Source of the DNA: Halorarius litoreus
Lineage (GTDB): Archaea; Halobacteriota; Halobacteria; Halobacteriales; Haloarculaceae
Assembly: GCF_024362405.1 (NCBI RefSeq)
Contig: NZ_CP101454.1
Coordinates: forward strand, 2,356,001 to 2,420,000
DNA: 64,000 bases
Direction of reading: 5' to 3'
Shown: positions 60,749 through 64,000 of the stretch, piece after piece
Layout: each line of letters opens with the position of its first letter
How positions within the stretch are numbered: position 1 is the first letter of the stretch
Notes under the pieces: model-generated
Seen by the model: the letters and a program-made list of their open reading frames with translations, nothing else
Databases searched by the model: none
What the model was told of the DNA's origin: nothing
Made by a program: the position numbers and the translations under genes

Positions 60749-61443
60749 CGCGACACCAGAAGCGACTCTCCGTCCCGAACTCGTGGCCGGTCGAGCGCAA
60801 GGAGGGCACGTTCACCGTGAAAGCGGGCGCGGGCCCGCACGGTGAACAGGGCGTTCCCCTGCTCATCATCCTGCGCGACGTCCTCGGGTACGTGGACTCG
60901 AAGAAGGAAGCACGGTACGCGCTGGGGCAGGACTCCGTTCTCGTGAACGGCGAGCCCATCAGCGACGAACAGCGACCCATCGGGATGTTCGACATCATCT
61001 CGTTCGTGGAGCGCGAGGAGTTCTACCGCGTGTTCCCCGACGAGGGGGGCCGCCTCTCGCTCACGCCCATCGACGCCGACTCGGCCGGCTCGCGGCTCGG
61101 GAAGGTCACGGGCAAGCGGCAGGTGCCCGGTGGCGACACGCAGCTCACGCTGCACGACGGCACCTCGCTCATCGCGAAGGACGACTCCATCGACGTCAAC
61201 GACTCCATCGTCGTCTCGAACGAGGACAAGGACGTCGTCGCGCACTTCCCGTACGAGGAGGGCGCACTCGTTACTGCTGTGGCTGGCACGCACGCCGGCG
61301 ACATCGGCACCATCGACGAGATCCAGGTGACGGCGAGTTCCTCGCCGAACAACGTCCTGGTCGAGCGCGACGAGGACCGGTTCGAGACCATCGAGGAGTA
61401 CGTCGTCGTCATCGACGAGAACTTCACGGGTGATGACGAATGA
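60745..61443 (+). CDS. rps4e: 30S ribosomal protein S4e
   Basis: A 232-residue S4e, found only in archaea and eukaryotes. It shows [30 protein letters not shown], an S4-like RNA-binding region ([35 protein letters not shown], about 42-76) and a C-terminal KOW segment ([18 protein letters not shown]). It overlaps rpl5 by four bases. Confidence 0.96.
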   Translation: MTRHQKRLSVPNSWPVERKEGTFTVKAGAGPHGEQGVPLLIILRDVLGYVDSKKEARYALGQDSVLVNGEPISDEQRPIGMFDIISFVEREEFYRVFPDEGGRLSLTPIDADSAGSRLGKVTGKRQVPGGDTQLTLHDGTSLIAKDDSIDVNDSIVVSNEDKDVVAHFPYEEGALVTAVAGTHAGDIGTIDEIQVTASSSPNNVLVERDEDRFETIEEYVVVIDENFTGDDE

Positions 61444-61967
61444 GCTCCGAGGCTGACACCGAGTTCCACGAGATGCGCAAGCCGCGCGTGGAGAAGGTCG
61501 TCGTCCACATGGGCGTGGGCGTCGGCGGGCGCGAGCTCGCGAACGCCGAGGACATCCTGGAGGAGATCGCTGGCCAGCGTCCCGTTCGGACGCAGGCGAA
61601 GCGCACCCTGCAGGACTTCAACATCCGCGAGGGTGACCCGATCGGCGCGAAGGTCACGCTCCGCGACGAGCAGGCCCGCGAGTTCCTCGAGACGGCCCTG
61701 CCGCTCGCGGAGATCTCGCAGCGCCAGTTCGACCAGTACGGGAACTTCAGCTTCGGTGTCGACGAGCACACCGAGTTCCCGAGCCAGGAGTACGACCCGA
61801 ACATCGGGATCTACGGGCTCGACGTGACCGTCAACCTCGTGCGGCCGGGCTACCGGGTGCACAAGCGCGACAAGGCGAGCCAGCAGATCCCGCGACGACA
61901 CCGACTCAACCCCGAGGACGCCGCGCGGTACCTCGAGAGCGAGTTCGACGTGGAGGTGCACGAATGA
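61440..61967 (+). CDS. rpl5: 50S ribosomal protein L5
   Basis: A 175-residue archaeal L5 (L11 in eukaryotes) that binds 5S r[53 protein letters not shown] and [33 protein letters not shown]. It overlaps the rps14 start by four bases. Confidence 0.96.
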   Translation: MSSEADTEFHEMRKPRVEKVVVHMGVGVGGRELANAEDILEEIAGQRPVRTQAKRTLQDFNIREGDPIGAKVTLRDEQAREFLETALPLAEISQRQFDQYGNFSFGVDEHTEFPSQEYDPNIGIYGLDVTVNLVRPGYRVHKRDKASQQIPRRHRLNPEDAARYLESEFDVEVHE

Positions 61968-62143
61968 GCGAATCCGAGACAGAACAAGAGACGGGTGAGC
62001 AGGCCGCGAAGCGAACCGGCCAGCTCCACGAGTGCCAGCGCTGCGGCCGAAAGCAGGGTCTCGTCGGCAAGTACGACATCTGGCTCTGCCGCCAGTGCTT
62101 CCGCGAGATCGCCCGTGACATGGGATTCAAGAAGTACAGCTAA
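61964..62143 (+). CDS. rps14: 30S ribosomal protein S14, zinc-binding type
   Basis: A 59-residue protein: an acidic leader of about 18 residues, then [39 protein letters not shown]. Four cysteines in two CxxC pairs form the zinc site of the short archaeal S14 (S29 in eukaryotes). A clear GGAGGTG lies 9 bases before the ATG, inside rpl5. Confidence 0.95.
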   Translation: MSESETEQETGEQAAKRTGQLHECQRCGRKQGLVGKYDIWLCRQCFREIARDMGFKKYS

Positions 62144-62145
62144 CC

Positions 62146-62538
62146 ATGGCGGACAACGATCCACTGGCCAGCGCGCTCTCCGGCATCGACAACGCCGAAG
62201 GCGTGGGCCACCTGACACACACGGTAGAGCCCGCCTCGAACGAGATCGGCTCCGTCCTCGAGGTCCTCGCGGACCGCGGGTACGTCGACACGTTCCAGTT
62301 CGTCGACGACGGAAAGGCCGGCCGCTTCGAGGTCGAACTGAAAGGCGCGATCAACGCCTGTGGCGCGGTCAAGCCGCGGTACTCCGCGGCGGCCGACGAG
62401 TACGAGAAGTGGGAGAAGCGGTTCCTCCCCGCCCGTGACTACGGGGCACTCGTCGTCACGACCAGCCACGGGATCATGAGCCACTACGAGGCCCGCGAAG
62501 CGGGCATCGGTGGCCAGGTTATCGCATACGTCTACTAG
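62146..62538 (+). CDS. rps8: 30S ribosomal protein S8
   Basis: A 130-residue S8. It has DPLASALSGIDNAEGVGHLTHTVEPASNEIGSVLEVLADRGYV and the C-terminal RNA-binding signature DYGALVVTTSHGIMSHYEAREAGIGGQVIAYVY. It binds the central domain of 16S rRNA. It starts two bases after rps14. Confidence 0.96.
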   Translation: MADNDPLASALSGIDNAEGVGHLTHTVEPASNEIGSVLEVLADRGYVDTFQFVDDGKAGRFEVELKGAINACGAVKPRYSAAADEYEKWEKRFLPARDYGALVVTTSHGIMSHYEAREAGIGGQVIAYVY

Positions 62539-62542
62539 AACA

Positions 62543-63076
62543 ATGCGAAAGGAAATCCAGATACCGGACGACGTCACCGCGACGCAGGACCACCTCGATC
62601 TCACGGTCGAGGGGCCCGAAGGCAGCGTCACGCGGCGGCTCTGGTACCCCGACATCAGCGTCTCGGTCGACGGCGACACGGTCGTCGTCGAGTCCGAAGA
62701 CACGAACGCGAAGACGAACGCGACGGTCGGGACGTTCGAGAGCCACGTCACCAACATGATCCACGGCGTCACCGAGGGGTGGACCTACCAGATGGAGGTC
62801 TTCTACTCTCACTTCCCGATGCAGGTGGAGGTTCAGGACGACACGGTCGTCATCAAGAACTTCCTCGGGGAGAAGGCGCCCCGACGTGTCCCCATTCACG
62901 GCGACACACAGGTCCAGGTGGACGGCGAGGAGATCACGCTCTCCGGACCGAACATCGAGGACGTCGGGCAGACCGCCGCGGACATCGAACAGCTCACCCG
63001 CGTCCAGGGGAAGGACACGCGTGTCTTCCAGGACGGGGTCTACATCACCGAGAAACCGAAGCGAGGTGAGGCCTGA
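62543..63076 (+). CDS. rpl6: 50S ribosomal protein L6
   Basis: A 177-residue archaeal L6 (L9 in eukaryotes) with two repeated domains: [30 protein letters not shown] and [50 protein letters not shown]. It sits near the GTPase centre. It shares one base with the rpl32e start; a GAGGTGA site precedes that start. Confidence 0.96.
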   Translation: MRKEIQIPDDVTATQDHLDLTVEGPEGSVTRRLWYPDISVSVDGDTVVVESEDTNAKTNATVGTFESHVTNMIHGVTEGWTYQMEVFYSHFPMQVEVQDDTVVIKNFLGEKAPRRVPIHGDTQVQVDGEEITLSGPNIEDVGQTAADIEQLTRVQGKDTRVFQDGVYITEKPKRGEA

Positions 63077-63810
63077 TGGCAGACGATGAACAGGAAGTCG
63101 ACGCTGAGACAGAGGGACCGCAGGAGCTGACCGACATCAGCGGCGTCGGGAACGCGAAGGCCGCGGCCCTCGAAGGCGCCGGCTACACGACCGTCGAGGA
63201 CGTGAAAGCGGCCTCGCAGTCCGAGCTCGCCGAGGTCGACGGCATCGGCAACGCGCTCGCCGCGCGTATCAAGGCCGACGTCGGGGGCCTCGAAGTCTCC
63301 GAGGAGACGGAAGCCGAGGTCGAAGACGAGACCGAGGAAGCGGTCGAAGAGGCCGAGGAGGACGTCGAGACGGAGCTCCAGCCGCGCGGGCTCGTCGACA
63401 AGACGCCCGACCTCTCGGAGAACGAACAGCGCCTGCTGACCCAGCGCAATCGGGTCGGCAAGCCGCAGTTCAACCGCCAGGACTACCACAAGAAGAAGCG
63501 GACGCCCACCTCGTGGCGGCGTCCCCGTGGTGGCCTCTCCAAGCAGCGGCGGGGCATCAAGGGCAAGGGCCCGAAGGTCCAGGCCGGCTACCGCACCCCC
63601 ACCGAGGTCCGCGGGCTTCACCCCTCGGGCTTCGAGGAGGTCCGCGTGGAGAACACCGACGACCTCGAAGGCGTCGATGGTGACACGCAGGCCGTCCGCA
63701 TCGGCTCGACGGTCGGCGCGCGCAAGCGCGAGGCCATCGAGGAGCAGGCAGAAGAGCAGGGCATCCGCGTCCTGAACCCCACCTACGTCGAAGTGGAGGT
63801 CGAGGAATGA
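63076..63810 (+). CDS. rpl32e: 50S ribosomal protein L32e with N-terminal HhH domain
   Basis: A 244-residue protein. Residues 1-72 form a helix-hairpin-helix-like unit ([31 protein letters not shown]...[16 protein letters not shown]). A Glu-rich linker covers about 73-103. The L32e core follows (about 104-244: [44 protein letters not shown]). The core alone is about 135 residues in eukaryotes, so the first 100 residues are an added module known in haloarchaea. It overlaps rpl19e by four bases. Confidence 0.95.
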   Translation: MADDEQEVDAETEGPQELTDISGVGNAKAAALEGAGYTTVEDVKAASQSELAEVDGIGNALAARIKADVGGLEVSEETEAEVEDETEEAVEEAEEDVETELQPRGLVDKTPDLSENEQRLLTQRNRVGKPQFNRQDYHKKKRTPTSWRRPRGGLSKQRRGIKGKGPKVQAGYRTPTEVRGLHPSGFEEVRVENTDDLEGVDGDTQAVRIGSTVGARKREAIEEQAEEQGIRVLNPTYVEVEVEE

Positions 63811-64000
63811 CTGACCTGAAAGCACAGAAGCGACTCGCCGCTGACGTCCTCGACGTCGGGAAGAACCGCGTCTGGTTCGACCCCGACCGACAGGCCGACA
63901 TCGCCGACGCGATCACGCGCGAGGACATCCGCGAACTCGTCGACGAGGGTGCGATCACCTCGGAGGACGCTCGCGGGAACTCCCGTGGTCGCGCCCGCGA
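63807..64000 (+). CDS. rpl19e: 50S ribosomal protein L19e (partial, runs off the window)
   Basis: The first 64 residues are visible: [49 protein letters not shown], then the start of the basic RGRAR region. This is the N-terminal domain of archaeal/eukaryotic L19e; the rest lies beyond 64000. The GGAGGT site in the end of rpl32e and the ATGA overlap indicate coupled translation. Confidence 0.94.
   Translation, partial: MTDLKAQKRLAADVLDVGKNRVWFDPDRQADIADAITREDIRELVDEGAITSEDARGNSRGRAR

Overview
The window is chromosomal DNA of an extremely halophilic archaeon (class Halobacteria). The signs are high G+C, very acidic proteins, twin-arginine lipoprotein signals on extracellular binding proteins, and archaeal-type ribosomal proteins (S8e, S19e, S4e, L19e, L32e). 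PAN, an RNase P Rpp29 subunit inside the ribosomal operon and methenyl-tetrahydromethanopterin cyclohydrolase point the same way. Genus cannot be fixed by reading alone. Nearly all of the sequence is tightly packed core genome. There is no CRISPR array, transposase, integrase or replication-origin gene.

Layout. 1-8.2 kb: end of a probable S19e gene, a PDCD5-like protein, a PP-loop ATPase, a TrkA protein, then a molybdate/tungstate block (ModE-type regulator divergent from a WtpABC-type ABC importer, followed by a MOT1-like permease), a thioesterase and an Nmad3-like protein. 8.2-16.8 kb: tRNA-Gly(CCC), NadE, thiolase plus DUF35 partner, glucose-6-phosphate isomerase, CPBP protease, a small ribbon-helix-helix candidate, HisS, a UspA protein and TruA. 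16.7-22.5 kb: M28 peptidase, oligoendopeptidase F, the PAN unfoldase, then a hairpin-rich segment with a DUF5813 gene between inverted repeats, and tRNA-Leu(UAA). 22.6-26.6 kb: a ferredoxin and a potassium-channel group (two membrane/TrkA-C proteins divergent from a KTN channel). 26.6-33.5 kb: complete phosphate uptake system pstS-pstC-pstA-pstB-phoU plus a divergent AbrB/PhoU regulator. 33.5-53.2 kb: mixed metabolic and housekeeping genes (fasciclin, S8e, PyrF, phosphoglycolate phosphatase, a GTPBP1-like GTPase, HtpX, Mch, thiamine-binding protein), several small membrane proteins, one gene broken by two frameshifts, one 3'-truncated metallo-beta-lactamase gene and one A+T-rich orphan. 53.3-64 kb: tRNA-Gly(GCC), then an unbroken ribosomal-protein operon from a SPOUT methyltransferase and L3 to L19e.

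Two transport operons work as complete modules: oxyanion cofactor metals (Mo/W) with their own regulator, and phosphate with two PhoU-family regulators. The ribosomal operon is translationally coupled, with ATGA or one-base overlaps and GGAGGTG-type ribosome-binding sites inside the preceding genes.

The most unusual signal is not a protein. All three tRNA genes in the window carry the same compound structure downstream of their 3' end: a hairpin, an inverted copy of their own T-arm, and then a second direct copy of their own T-arm and 3' acceptor end 103-149 bp away. A separate pair of 41-nt inverted repeats frames the DUF5813 gene beside tRNA-Leu.
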